A stretch of DNA of 64,000 bases, from positions 2,108,001 through 2,172,000 of the forward strand of contig NZ_CP119573.1 in NCBI RefSeq assembly GCF_029278605.1, read 5' to 3'. The stretch is from Cupriavidus sp. WKF15 (GTDB lineage Bacteria; Pseudomonadota; Gammaproteobacteria; Burkholderiales; Burkholderiaceae). This document shows positions 1 to 8,607 of this stretch, one piece after another (position 1 is the stretch's first letter; every line of letters starts with the position of its first letter). Under the pieces are notes generated by a model. The model was not told the DNA's origin. It saw only the letters and a program-made list of their open reading frames with translations, and searched no databases. The position numbers were made by a program, and so were the translations under genes.

Positions 1-795
1 CGTGTAGACATTGCCGTTGAAGGAGACGAAGAACAGCGTGTCGCCGATGCGTTCCGAGTGCAGGAAGACCGGGTCGGTGTCCGGATCGAACATGCGCGCG
101 CTGCGCTTCTGGCCGGTGGGCTGGCCTTGTCCGTCGTGCGAGACGGTCAGCATGCCGCCGTCGCTGCACAGCGTGCGGAAGCGCTGGCTGGACGCGCCCG
201 TGGCGAAGATGCCCCAGCAACCCGGCGTCTGGGTTTCCGCGACGAACTTGCCGGCCTGCAGGTCGACGATGCTGACCGAGGTAGCCGGCGTGGCGTTCTG
301 GACGTACAGGAAGCGGCCATCGGCCGAGACCGCGATGATGCCGCGGTAATTGAGCGACTGCGCGTGGCGGGGCGGGATCACGATCTCGCTGCGGTAGGCG
401 AGCGTGTCGGCGTCGTAGATGCTGACGACATCGCTGCGCTCGCCACGGGTCAGGCGCGGGTAGTACGTGGAGACGACGTAGATCGAACGCTTGTCGGGCG
501 ACAGCACCGACTGCCCGCCAAAACCCGTGGGCAGCAGGCCCAGGTACTTCATCTTGCTGCCATCGACCACGTGCAGCCGGCCGTCCACCATGTGGCGGAA
601 GGCCACGTCGGAGATATACAGGCGGTTCTCGTCGGCGGCCGGCAGCGGGGCCACGGTCAGCGTCTCGGGCGGCAGGTCCCCGGCCACCGCCGCGCCGGCG
701 CCGAGCGTGGCGGCAAGCAAGAGTGGTATCAGGCGCCGGGACCTGCGCCCGGCTTCCCGCGGCGCACGCGCTGGCGTGCTGCTGGCGTCATTCAC
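1..795 (-). CDS. aauB: Aralkylamine dehydrogenase heavy chain (AauB/MauB family), 3' part cut by window
   Basis: The minus strand reads through from a GTG start (SD aggag seven bases upstream) to the window edge, giving about 265 residues without the C-terminus. After an N-terminal export signal (basic stretch, then LIPLLLAATLGAGAAVAG) come beta-propeller blades with RLYISDVAFRHMVDGRL, TRGERSDVVSIYDADTL and TPGCWGIF. These resemble the heavy subunit of quinoprotein amine dehydrogenases (Me-amine-dh_H family). As far as I recall the families, the fit is better to the aromatic (AauB) than to the methylamine (MauB) type. The enzyme is periplasmic: a TTQ light chain oxidises primary amines and passes electrons to a cupredoxin. 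The light chain and maturation genes would lie beyond base 1. Family call is good; substrate type is inferred. Confidence 0.75.
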   Translation of the reverse strand, partial: MNDASSTPARAPREAGRRSRRLIPLLLAATLGAGAAVAGDLPPETLTVAPLPAADENRLYISDVAFRHMVDGRLHVVDGSKMKYLGLLPTGFGGQSVLSPDKRSIYVVSTYYPRLTRGERSDVVSIYDADTLAYRSEIVIPPRHAQSLNYRGIIAVSADGRFLYVQNATPATSVSIVDLQAGKFVAETQTPGCWGIFATGASSQRFRTLCSDGGMLTVSHDGQGQPTGQKRSARMFDPDTDPVFLHSERIGDTLFFVSFNGNVYT

Positions 796-1131
796 GACTG
801 GCTCCTGTCTGTGCTGGAAATGGAGCCAGTCTAGAAATGGCGGCCGGTCAGGCGTTAGCCGGGATCGGCAATGGGCGTACCGGGGGATTTACTGAGTCGG
901 ACCGTGGGTGCGTGCCCGGGCAATCGCTTCCATGCGCCGGACTGGGGCAGGATCCGGGTTCGTGTCGGGACCGGACGGGTGATTTGGCGGTGGCGCTGCA
1001 CCGTGCGGGAGCGTGGCGGCGTCCTGGGGAATATCCGTTTTTGGCAATCGGTGCTAGTCGCTGCTTAGCATGTAGACACGGCGCTATCTGGCGCTGCGCA
1101 TGGATAGACACCTTGCCCGCGGTAAAAACCA
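796..1131. other. Intergenic region upstream of aauB, no gene seen
   Basis: This stretch lies between the amine dehydrogenase start and the hairpin at 1132-1168. Its open frames have no convincing start site and resemble no family known to me. It presumably carries the amine dehydrogenase promoter, but I could not pick out a clear -35/-10 or operator. Confidence 0.4.
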
Positions 1132-1168
1132 AGGGAGTTTGTGCAGCAGGCTGCTGCACAAACTCCCT
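1132..1168. terminator. Perfect 18-bp inverted repeat, probable terminator of the FUSC/NodT operon
   Basis: The arms AGGGAGTTTGTGCAGCAG (1132-1149) and their exact complement (1151-1168) flank one central base. The structure lies about 70 bases past the stop of the minus-strand outer membrane factor gene. Read on the minus strand it is followed by TTGGTTTTTACC, so a Rho-independent terminator is the simplest reading. An almost spacer-free perfect repeat of this length could also be a protein-binding operator or the footprint of a mobile element. Confidence 0.55.
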
Positions 1169-1239
1169 GTCCGGCCACCCCTCGGCTAAGGCGCGCATTT
1201 ATTGAGAAACTGACGCCGCCGATTGGGTGCTGACGCATG

Positions 1240-2673
1240 TTAGTTCGCCGCAGCCGCCTGCTGCCATCCCCCGCCCAGCGCCAGGAACAGGTCGATCTGC
1301 CGCATGGCCACCTGGCTGTCCGACGCCGCCAGCGCGGCTTCGACATTCGCCAGCGTGCGTTCGGCATCAAGCCGCGCCAAGTACGGCGTGCGGCCTGCCT
1401 CATGACGCTGGCGTTCCATCCGGGCGGCTTGCTCGGCCTGCTCGCGCGCAAGGCGTAGCGCCTGCTGGCGTCGCAATTCGCTCGTGTAGGCGCTGAGCGC
1501 GGTTTCCGTTTCCTGCAAAGCGCGCAGCACCACGCCGTCAAAGTTCGCCAGCGCCGCGTCCGCGCCGGCTTCCATGCGCGCAATGCGCGGCCGCACGCCA
1601 TTGGTCGGGAAGTTCCAGCTGAGCATCGGACCGATGCTCCACCGCACCGTGGGCCCGCTGCCGAGATCGCTCAACAGGCCGGTCAGGCCGGCCGAAGCGC
1701 CGATCCGGATGCTCGGGTACAGGTCGGCGGTGGCTACGCCGATCTTGGCCGTGGCGGCGGCCAGCTCTCGTTCGGCCTGGCGGATATCGGGACGGCGCTT
1801 CAGCAGCGCCGCACCGTCCCCGACTGGCAAGGGCTGGGTCAGTGGTGGTTCCTCATGGCATTCGATCTCCTGCGGCGCCAGGGCCGCGGGCGGCTTGCCT
1901 AGCACCAGCGCTAGCCGGAACCGGGCCGCTTCGCGCGCGGCTTCCAGCTGGGGCAGGGCGGCCCGCAAGGTGTCGGCCTGTGCCCGGGCACGCACGGCAT
2001 CGGTGGGCTCGGCCCGGCCGGCAGCCGCGAGCCTCTGCGCGACGTCAGCCGCACGTGCCTGCAGTGCAATCTGGTGGCGTGCCACTTCCAGTTCGTGGCT
2101 GGCTGCGCAGCCCTGCACATAAGCGCGCACGGTCTGGGCCACCACGCCGACACGGGCCAGGTCCAGGGCCGCCTCGCTGGCCTGCACGTTCGCCAGCGCC
2201 GCCTCGTCGGCCCGCGCGAGCTTGCCGAAGAAGTCGATCAGGTAGGACACGCCCGGCCCGAAATCGCCCAGGTTGAATACCGGCGGCTTGGTGGTCTGCA
2301 GGTAGCTCTCGCCCGACAGCTGGGCGCGCGCGACGCTTGCGCCGATGCCGCCCTGGGGCAGGTTTTCGGCCTCGACTTCATGGAAGGCGGCCGTGGCCCG
2401 GCGCAGGTTGGCCGCTGCCACGCGGATGTCGGTATTGGCCGCCAGCGCCTGCTGCACGAGGCGGTCGAGGCGCGGATCGTCATAGAGCCGCCACCAGGCG
2501 TCGGGTACCGGACCGAGCGACACGGCAGGACTCGCGCCGCCCAGCAGCGGACCGCTGGCGTCGGGCGCGCGCACTGCCGCGTGTTCGGGAACGTGATAGT
2601 CCGGGCCGACCGTGGTGCAGGCGAACAGCAGCGGGACCAGTGGCGCCAGCCATGCGCAATGCCATGTCTTCAC
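1240..2673 (-). CDS. NodT/OprM-family outer membrane efflux lipoprotein
   Basis: This 477-residue outer membrane factor forms the exit channel of a tripartite efflux system. The N-terminus MKTWHCAWLAPLVPLLFAC ends in a lipobox (LFAC), and CTTVGPDYHVPE is the typical start of a mature NodT-type lipoprotein. Two OEP repeats follow, with long helical segments rich in Ala, Arg and Gln and the motif RRPDIRQAERELAAATAKIG. The GTG start overlaps the stop of the upstream HlyD gene (GTGA), so the two are translationally coupled. It is the last gene of a minus-strand FUSC-DUF1656-HlyD-NodT operon. Substrate is unknown; related cassettes export aromatic acids or hydrophobic toxins. Confidence 0.9.
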   Translation of the reverse strand: MKTWHCAWLAPLVPLLFACTTVGPDYHVPEHAAVRAPDASGPLLGGASPAVSLGPVPDAWWRLYDDPRLDRLVQQALAANTDIRVAAANLRRATAAFHEVEAENLPQGGIGASVARAQLSGESYLQTTKPPVFNLGDFGPGVSYLIDFFGKLARADEAALANVQASEAALDLARVGVVAQTVRAYVQGCAASHELEVARHQIALQARAADVAQRLAAAGRAEPTDAVRARAQADTLRAALPQLEAAREAARFRLALVLGKPPAALAPQEIECHEEPPLTQPLPVGDGAALLKRRPDIRQAERELAAATAKIGVATADLYPSIRIGASAGLTGLLSDLGSGPTVRWSIGPMLSWNFPTNGVRPRIARMEAGADAALANFDGVVLRALQETETALSAYTSELRRQQALRLAREQAEQAARMERQRHEAGRTPYLARLDAERTLANVEAALAASDSQVAMRQIDLFLALGGGWQQAAAAN

Positions 2674-3554
2674 GGCCTGCGCTCCATGGACGGCTGCTGC
2701 ACGGACACCGTGGCCGTCCGTCCCGACACCAGCCGGACATCAGGCGGTACCGTATCCAGCGTGATGCGCACCGGCACGCGCTGCGCCAGCCGTACCCAGT
2801 TGAAGGTCGGGTTCACGTTGGGCAGCAGGTTGGACCCGGCGCTGCGGTCGCGGTCCTCGATGCCGGCGGCAATGCTCTGCACATGCCCGCGCAAGTGGCG
2901 CGGCTCGCCCATGATGTGCACGTCCACCGGACTGCCGATGCGGATGCGATGCAGCTTGGTTTCCTCGAAATAGCCTTCTACATGGAACGACGCCGCATCG
3001 ACCATCGACAACACCGGCCGTCCGGTCGAGACATAGTCGCCCAGCCGCGGCAGGCGGTCGTTGAGATAGCCGTCGGCGGGGCTCAGCACGCTGGTGCGCT
3101 GCAGGTTCAGCCGCGCGAGGCGCATGGCAGCTTCAGCCTGGGCAAGCGCGGCCTCGGCCTGTTCGACGCGCGCACGGCCCTGTTCGGCCACTTCGCCGGC
3201 GACCAGCCCATCCAGCGACCGGTTGCGCGCGGCTTCGCGCCGCGCCTGCGAGAGCGTTGCGCGCAGCGCGGCAGTGTTGGCCGTGGCTTGCTCCAGCGCC
3301 AGTGCGTAGCGGTCGCGGTCGATCTCGAACAGCACCTGGCCGCGCCGCACCTGCTGGTTGTCGTGCACCAGCACGCGCGTCACCAGCCCCGACACATCGG
3401 GCGCGATCTGGACGATATCGGCGCGCACGTGGCCATCGCGCGTCCAGGGGGCCGCGGTGTAGTAGTCCCACAGGTGCCGCAGTACAAGGACCGCGGCGGC
3501 CACGGCCACCAGCGTGGGCAGCAGCTTGAGGAAAGGGCGAATTCTGAGTGTCAT
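2670..3554 (-). CDS. HlyD-family periplasmic adaptor of a FUSC efflux system (AaeA/EmrA-like)
   Basis: The 294-residue membrane fusion protein has one N-terminal membrane helix (FLKLLPTLVAVAAAVLVL). The conserved block DYYTAAPWTRDGHVRADIVQ follows, then a biotinyl-lipoyl half-motif (PDVSGLVTRVLVHDNQQVRRGQ), an alpha-helical hairpin (about residues 90-165) and a beta barrel. The WTRDGHVRA block is typical of adaptors paired with FUSC permeases such as AaeA. I chose the ATG at 3554 over a longer frame because homologues start at MTLRIRPF and because it overlaps the DUF1656 stop by ATGA. It connects the inner membrane FUSC protein to the NodT channel encoded next. Confidence 0.88.
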   Translation of the reverse strand: MTLRIRPFLKLLPTLVAVAAAVLVLRHLWDYYTAAPWTRDGHVRADIVQIAPDVSGLVTRVLVHDNQQVRRGQVLFEIDRDRYALALEQATANTAALRATLSQARREAARNRSLDGLVAGEVAEQGRARVEQAEAALAQAEAAMRLARLNLQRTSVLSPADGYLNDRLPRLGDYVSTGRPVLSMVDAASFHVEGYFEETKLHRIRIGSPVDVHIMGEPRHLRGHVQSIAAGIEDRDRSAGSNLLPNVNPTFNWVRLAQRVPVRITLDTVPPDVRLVSGRTATVSVQQPSMERRP

Positions 3555-3760
3555 GTCGGCAGCCTCGGACCGAGGGCGACCACGCCGCCCAGGACGATCA
3601 CATAGAGGCAGAGATTGAAGAGGGAGCGATGCCACACATGCCGGTAGAAGCCGGCCCGGGCCAACAGCAGGCGCACGCATGTCGTGAGCGCAAAGGCGGC
3701 CAGCATCAGCACCAGCAGGGCCGGCACGAACACGCCGTACAGGTCGATTTCAGTGTTCAA
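3551..3760 (-). CDS. DUF1656 small membrane protein (AaeX-like)
   Basis: This 69-residue protein sits between FUSC and HlyD. It carries the signature EIDLYGVFVPALL, two hydrophobic segments and the motif YRHVWHRSLFNLCLYVIVLG, which marks DUF1656/AaeX proteins. The best start is a TTG at 3760 directly before NTEIDLYG, preceded by a gggag-type SD; no ATG lies close. The start falls inside the last codons of the FUSC gene (11-base overlap) and the stop overlaps the HlyD ATG, so the operon is tightly coupled. The role of DUF1656 proteins in FUSC pumps is not established. Confidence 0.82.
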   Translation of the reverse strand: MNTEIDLYGVFVPALLVLMLAAFALTTCVRLLLARAGFYRHVWHRSLFNLCLYVIVLGGVVALGPRLPT

Positions 3761-5762
3761 CGCGGGCTCCCGAATCGTGTGCGCCGAGGGTGCCCGGCGC
3801 GTGCAGCGTGACCCGCAGCACCACCAGCGCGGCAATCGCCTCGTCGCGGTTGCCGGGCAGCGCGCCGACCTGCGCAAGCGCGGCATCGATGCTGCCAGGG
3901 AACTCGACGGCGTTCGCCACGGCGTGCCCGCCGCGCAGGCAGGCGCGGTAGTGGCGTGCCACCAGCGCCAGCACCCGCCGGACCGGCCGGCGCGCGGTCG
4001 ATGGCATCGATGGCAGCGCGCGCCGCAGCGCCAGCGCGCAGAAGCCCACATGCAGTTCGCTGAAGCCATCGGGCCCGGTACGGCTGGCGCCGAGCCGCGG
4101 AACGAGCTGGCCCAGGCGGTCCAGCATGCGCGCGCCAAGCTTCGCGTCATGGTCGGCGCCGGGCCAGGCGGCGGCGCCCGCCAGGTCCTGCCAGCTGGCG
4201 CGGATCAGCCGGCGCGCGGCCACGCTGGCGCCGAACGGGCGCGTGGCCAGGGCCCACAGCGGCGCGAACAGCATGGCGGCGGCATTGGCCAGGCTGCCGT
4301 TGAAGGTGCCAAGGAAATTGGCGTCGTAGACGCTCTGGATATTCGCGAACGATGCCGTGTTCACCGACAGCAGCATGGCGATCAGGTTGAAGCCCGGACG
4401 GGTGATCAGCATGCCGATGCCGAGGTAGGGCACGGCCAGCATGCCCGCCAGCGTCTCGAAGCTCTGCGCGAGCGGCACCACCAGGAACAGGTAGAACGAG
4501 GCAACCAACAGGCAGACGGCGCTCCAGCGCAGGAAAGAGCGCGCCACCGGGCGCGGTTCGTCGATGTTGGCGAAAAAGCAGCACGCAATCGACGCCACCG
4601 CCACCGCGCCGGCGCCGTCCGGCCATCCGGAGAAGATCCAGAGCAGCCCGGCGCAGAACACGGCGAGCCCGCTGGAGACGGCGCCGAACAGCAGCATGCC
4701 GTGGTCATGATGGTGGGCGCCTCTTGCCGGCATGGCGTCGGCGGCCGGTGTCGCGCTCAACTTCGGCAACGGCCGGTCGGGGCGGTCGCCGATGCCGTGT
4801 TGTAGCGCTGAGCAATCGCTGCATAGCGCGGCCAGTTGGGCGAGCTGGCTGTTTGCCGCCGTCAGCAGCCGCCCATGCCAGGCGTCCGCGGCGGCACCGG
4901 CCAGTGCGGTGCGGTCCGGCCGCGGGGCGGGTCCCGCGAGGCCGGTGCGCAGCCAATGCGACAGTTCCGCCAGCGCTTGCGCGAGCGGGGCCGGTACGCC
5001 GGCCGGATGCGTCCGCAGCGCCTGCAGCACCGCCGACAACGCCGACAGCAGCGGCATCAGCGCGGTCATGCGGGTCCGCAGGGCGCGTGCGTGGCGCAGG
5101 GAGGCGGTACTTTCGGTGTCATAGGAAAGCTGGGCGATCAGCTGGTCCAGCGCCAGGATGTCGGCCGCAAGCCGGTGGCGGCCGGCGTCGGCGCCGGGAC
5201 TCGCGCAGAGGATGTCGTTGGCCCACGCGGTGGCGTCGGCAAGCCAGCTCGCCGCGCGTGCGCGCAGCGCCGGCGCTACCTTGGCGGGCAGGATGATGGA
5301 GCCCACCAGCCCCGCGCAGACAATGCCGATCACGATCTCTTCGATACGCGCCACCGCGACGTCGAAGATCTGCGCGGGCTGGTCCACTGCCGGCAGCGCC
5401 ACGATCGGCAGCGTATAGGCAGCCAGCAGGAACACATAGGCGCGCGGCGAGCGCTGCAGCGCTGACAGGTAGACCAGCGCGACGATCCATAGCGAGATGG
5501 CGGCCATCAGCACGATCGGCATATTGACGAGCATCGGCACGGTGGCGACGGCTGCGGCGGCGCCCAGCACTGTCCCCGCGACGCGGTAGGCAGCCTTGGA
5601 GCGGGTCGCGCCGGTCAGCGGGTGCGAGACGAAGTACACCGTCGCCATGGCCCAGTAGGGGCGTGGCAGGCCGAGGGCCAGCGCGATATAGAGCGCGAGC
5701 ATGGCGGCCACGAATGCCTTCAGCGAGAACAGCCACTGTCGTGCATTCGGCCGGGTAGCCAT
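3750..5762 (-). CDS. FUSC-family inner membrane efflux transporter (AaeB-like)
   Basis: This 670-residue protein carries two blocks of membrane helices separated by a long soluble segment. The N-terminal block begins FSLKAFVAAMLALYIALALG, followed by LPRPYWAMATVYFVSHPLTG, the hallmark of AaeB/FUSC proteins. The second block contains FSGWPDGAGAVAVASIACCF. I set the start at MATRPNARQW (5762), because the 41 residues upstream in the frame look untranslated. It heads the operon FUSC-DUF1656-HlyD-NodT and is divergent from a LysR gene, the arrangement seen for aaeXAB/aaeR. An aromatic carboxylate efflux role is inferred from that parallel. Confidence 0.87.
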   Translation of the reverse strand: MATRPNARQWLFSLKAFVAAMLALYIALALGLPRPYWAMATVYFVSHPLTGATRSKAAYRVAGTVLGAAAAVATVPMLVNMPIVLMAAISLWIVALVYLSALQRSPRAYVFLLAAYTLPIVALPAVDQPAQIFDVAVARIEEIVIGIVCAGLVGSIILPAKVAPALRARAASWLADATAWANDILCASPGADAGRHRLAADILALDQLIAQLSYDTESTASLRHARALRTRMTALMPLLSALSAVLQALRTHPAGVPAPLAQALAELSHWLRTGLAGPAPRPDRTALAGAAADAWHGRLLTAANSQLAQLAALCSDCSALQHGIGDRPDRPLPKLSATPAADAMPARGAHHHDHGMLLFGAVSSGLAVFCAGLLWIFSGWPDGAGAVAVASIACCFFANIDEPRPVARSFLRWSAVCLLVASFYLFLVVPLAQSFETLAGMLAVPYLGIGMLITRPGFNLIAMLLSVNTASFANIQSVYDANFLGTFNGSLANAAAMLFAPLWALATRPFGASVAARRLIRASWQDLAGAAAWPGADHDAKLGARMLDRLGQLVPRLGASRTGPDGFSELHVGFCALALRRALPSMPSTARRPVRRVLALVARHYRACLRGGHAVANAVEFPGSIDAALAQVGALPGNRDEAIAALVVLRVTLHAPGTLGAHDSGARVEH

Positions 5763-5905
5763 GGATGAGAATCGTACGGTTTTTGATCGGGGGCGCATCG
5801 TGTGCCGCCTGGTGCGGTCTGTCTGCCGGCTGCAGGCGCGAGCGAAGCGTGGAAGCGAAGTGTAGTCAAATGACAGGCATTCCATTCATGATTTAAAATT
5901 CGGCT

Positions 5906-5928
5906 TTCCATTCCATATTTTCATGGAA
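5906..5928. promoter_or_regulatory. Candidate LysR operator between divergent FUSC and LysR genes
   Basis: TTCCAT is present at 5906 and again at 5911, and its complement ATGGAA lies at 5923-5928. This gives TTCCAT-N11-ATGGAA (and N6), a dyad of the size LysR-type regulators bind. It sits about 15 bases before the LysR start and about 145 bases before the FUSC start, in an AT-richer patch, as expected for a shared divergent promoter. Assignment rests on position and symmetry only. Confidence 0.45.
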
Positions 5929-5942
5929 GTGCCGCATCCGCC

Positions 5943-6851
5943 ATGCCTATCGATATCCGCGCCCTGCGCTACTTTGTTGAAACCGCACGCCTGAAGAGCT
6001 TTACGCAGGCGGCCACCTCGCTGTTTGTCACGCAGTCGACCATCAGCAAGATGGTGCGCCAGCTCGAAGACGAAGTCGGCCAGCCCTTGCTGATCCGCGA
6101 AGGCAAGACCGTGCGGCTGACCGACGTCGGCCGCGTGGTGTACGAGCGCGGCCAGGAAGCGCTTGGCGTCGTGCACCGGCTGACGCTGGAGGTGGCGGAC
6201 CTGTCGTCGCTTGGACGCGGTCAGCTGACCGTTGGCATCCCGCCCATGGTCAACCTGTTCTTCTCGCCGGCGGTCAGTGCCTTCCGCAAGCGTTACCCGA
6301 ACCTGGAACTGCACCTGGCCGAGCATGGCGGCCACCTGGTCGAGCAGATGGTGGCCAGTGGCGAACTGGAGGTAGGGGCCACCGTGCTGCCCGTGGACAG
6401 CACCCCGGACCTGGCCACGCAGCCGTTCGCCAAGTATCCGATCTGGGCCGTGGGCCCGCGCAAGGCGGCGTGGGCGCGTGGCAAGACGGTCAGCCTGGCG
6501 GCCTTGAGCGAGGAGCCACTGGTGCTGCTCACCGAGGAGTTTTCGCTGACGCACAAGCTGCGGCAGGCTTTCCTGGAGGCACGCATCGAGCCTCGCGTGG
6601 TGGCGCAGAGTGGCCACTGGGACTTTCTTGCGTCGATGGCGGCAGCCGGGCTTGGCACGACGTTCCTGCCTGAACCGTTCCTGGCCAGGCTGCAGGACCG
6701 CGACAGCCTGGCCGTGGCCCGGCTGACGGAGCCGGCCATGGACTGGGTGCTCGCGCATGCCTGGCTGCCGGGCCGGTACCTGTCGCATGCCGCGCGGGCC
6801 TGGCTGGCGGTGTGTGATGAGGTGTTGGGTGGCGAGGTGGTGTCGTCGTGA
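5943..6851 (+). CDS. LysR-family regulator, probable regulator of the divergent FUSC efflux operon
   Basis: This 302-residue regulator has an N-terminal winged helix-turn-helix (residues 1-62: LRYFVETARLKSFTQAA, then VTQSTISKMVRQLEDEVGQP). A linker helix and a periplasmic-binding-like effector domain (about 90-300, beginning LTVGIPPMVNLFF) follow. The divergent orientation and a dyad in the short intergenic region suggest it controls the efflux operon, as AaeR does. The effector is unknown. The ATG at 5943 matches the usual LysR N-terminus, though its SD is weak. Confidence 0.9.
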   Translation: MPIDIRALRYFVETARLKSFTQAATSLFVTQSTISKMVRQLEDEVGQPLLIREGKTVRLTDVGRVVYERGQEALGVVHRLTLEVADLSSLGRGQLTVGIPPMVNLFFSPAVSAFRKRYPNLELHLAEHGGHLVEQMVASGELEVGATVLPVDSTPDLATQPFAKYPIWAVGPRKAAWARGKTVSLAALSEEPLVLLTEEFSLTHKLRQAFLEARIEPRVVAQSGHWDFLASMAAAGLGTTFLPEPFLARLQDRDSLAVARLTEPAMDWVLAHAWLPGRYLSHAARAWLAVCDEVLGGEVVSS

Positions 6852-6879
6852 GCCTGCGGCTCGGGGTCCAAAAGACGAT

Positions 6880-7401
6880 TCAGGCGCCGGCGCCTTCCGT
6901 GCACCGGCCAGGCGGGACGTGCAGTATCACCAGCGGCTCCGGGCCGGCCAGGTACCGATAGTCCAGCGTCACGCCGAGTTTGCCGAGCACGGGTACATCG
7001 GGGTTCCGGCAAATGCCGCGTTCCAGTATGGGCCTGGCCGAGGCCATGAAGTTCCTGGTGTCCTCGCGCCGCGGGTCCACGCCCGTTACCTGGAGGTGAA
7101 ATTCGACGACTTTGCCCGGGCGCGCTGCACAGCCGATCAGGCGCGTCGAATCATCGAGCACCACCGGTGCCGCGCGTGCCAGCTCCGCGCAGGCGATGCC
7201 AAGTTGCCGCTCGGCATCGCGCGCGGTCAGTCGCGTCACGCCCGACATGCCGCTAGGTTTGCCGCGTACGGTCCCCAGCAGCAGGTTGGCCAGTCCGGAA
7301 AGCGGCGGGGCGGCAAAACCGTCAGGGGATGCGACGACGAGAATGAGGAGCAGCAGCCAGGCTGCCCGCCATTTGACGACAAAGAGGCTAGGTAGAGGCA
7401 T
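6880..7401 (-). CDS. Secreted hypothetical protein
   Basis: I do not recognise this family. From ATG 7401 the product is 173 residues with a clear signal peptide (SLFVVKWRAAWLLLLILVVASPDGFA). The exported part of about 145 residues has three cysteines, two of them in GIACAEL and RLIGCAARPG. It contains RLTARDAERQLGIACAEL and, near the end, LDYRYLAGPEPLVILHVPPG. It converges on the LysR gene with a 28-base gap, so it is probably its own unit. An ATG eight codons upstream is possible, but the shorter form places the signal peptide correctly. Confidence 0.55.
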   Translation of the reverse strand: MPLPSLFVVKWRAAWLLLLILVVASPDGFAAPPLSGLANLLLGTVRGKPSGMSGVTRLTARDAERQLGIACAELARAAPVVLDDSTRLIGCAARPGKVVEFHLQVTGVDPRREDTRNFMASARPILERGICRNPDVPVLGKLGVTLDYRYLAGPEPLVILHVPPGRCTEGAGA

Positions 7402-7572
7402 GTGGGGCCACGCACGCAAGAGCATCCCGGGACAGGGCTGACAAACTGTAGCGCGTGGCGCAGCCGCTTGTTGTCCGGCATTGTCCTACGGCGCAACAAC
7501 CGGGTCCGCCAGTTTGCGTCAGCCCGCGAAGGCGTGCGGCTTCACCAGGAACGGTGCGCAGGCGCCGGCATG

Positions 7573-8268
7573 CTATTGCGTCCAGTAGACATCCACCGGC
7601 GTGCTGTCCTGGTGGAGCAGGTAGCTGACCGGCAGCATGGGCGTGGGCTCCATGGTAGCGGCATCGAAGACCTGCTTCTTCCACGGGCCGCTGAAGCTCA
7701 GCAAGACGCGGCGCGCGCCCAGCAATGCGCTCAGGTTGAGGCTGACGCGGCGGTGCGGCGCCGCGCGCGGGTTCAGCGCAAGGTAGCCCGCCGGCTCGGT
7801 CAGCGACAGGCCCACCGGCAGCTCCGGGGCATCGGCGAACAGCGACGCGGTATGCCCGTCGTCGCCCATGGCCAGGACGACCACGTCGGGCTGGCGGTAA
7901 TTGCGGTTCAGCTCGGAGACCACCGCCGAGGGATCGATTTCGTCGATTTGCGTGCAGAACGACGGCACCGGCGGCTGGAATGAGGCGCGCGCCGCGCCTT
8001 CTCGCAGCAGTGCGTCACATAGCAGGCGCGCATTGCTGTCGGTATGGCCAAGGGGCACCATGCGCTCGTCGACGAGTATCACGCTGATGCGATCCCATGG
8101 CAGGGCCCGTTGTTGCAGCGCCGTGAACAGCGGCAACGGCAGGCGGTCGCCAGCGATTGCCAGGCAAGCGTCTTCCTTGCTGGCCAGCGTGCGCTCCAGC
8201 TCGCACGCCACGGCACGCGCCATGGCATCGGCGTGGGCGCCGGCATTGTTCAGTTCGATCTGGCGCAT
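7573..8268 (-). CDS. pgl: 6-phosphogluconolactonase (DevB type)
   Basis: This 231-residue enzyme hydrolyses 6-phosphogluconolactone to 6-phosphogluconate in the oxidative pentose phosphate or Entner-Doudoroff route. Family motifs are visible: ISVILVDERMVPLGHTDSN and VVVLAMGDDGHTASLF, the second carrying the catalytic Asp/His region. The start at MRQIELNN is supported by a strong SD (gaggaag); the 32 codons upstream in the frame look like leader sequence. No zwf, edd or other sugar-acid genes are beside it, so it stands apart from its usual pathway operon. Confidence 0.88.
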   Translation of the reverse strand: MRQIELNNAGAHADAMARAVACELERTLASKEDACLAIAGDRLPLPLFTALQQRALPWDRISVILVDERMVPLGHTDSNARLLCDALLREGAARASFQPPVPSFCTQIDEIDPSAVVSELNRNYRQPDVVVLAMGDDGHTASLFADAPELPVGLSLTEPAGYLALNPRAAPHRRVSLNLSALLGARRVLLSFSGPWKKQVFDAATMEPTPMLPVSYLLHQDSTPVDVYWTQ

Positions 8269-8607
8269 GGCTTCCTCCTTGGGTGGCGAGCATGGCGGGA
8301 CGCAGGGCCCTGCCACGGCTGGCTCGCGGCTGGGCAGCTCGGTCATGCGGCTGCACCGGCACACAATCGGGTCGCGCCTTGGCCCGGGGATCAGCTTCCC
8401 GCGGGCTCAACGCTTGTTGTTGGATTCGATTCTATGTGCCAAACGGTGCGCCGCACAATCAGGCTGGCGCTGATATGGCGAGGAAGGCGCCCGGAGAGGC
8501 GCGATCGCACGCTAATACGCCTTTTGCGGCACAAAAATGGCCGCCAGCAGCGCAAGCGGGCCGCTATGGCAGATGGCAGGCGGGGTGCTGCGGCGCGAGA
8601 AAGCGGC
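8269..8607. other. Intergenic region, no gene seen
   Basis: The stretch separates pgl from the cupin gene. Its open frames on both strands are short or run into pgl. I see no RNA gene, repeat or terminator; it probably holds the pgl promoter. Confidence 0.4.

Noticed and set aside
58..834. Plus-strand open frame of 258 codons
   Set aside because: It is the antisense shadow of the amine dehydrogenase heavy chain, whose minus-strand translation matches a known family.
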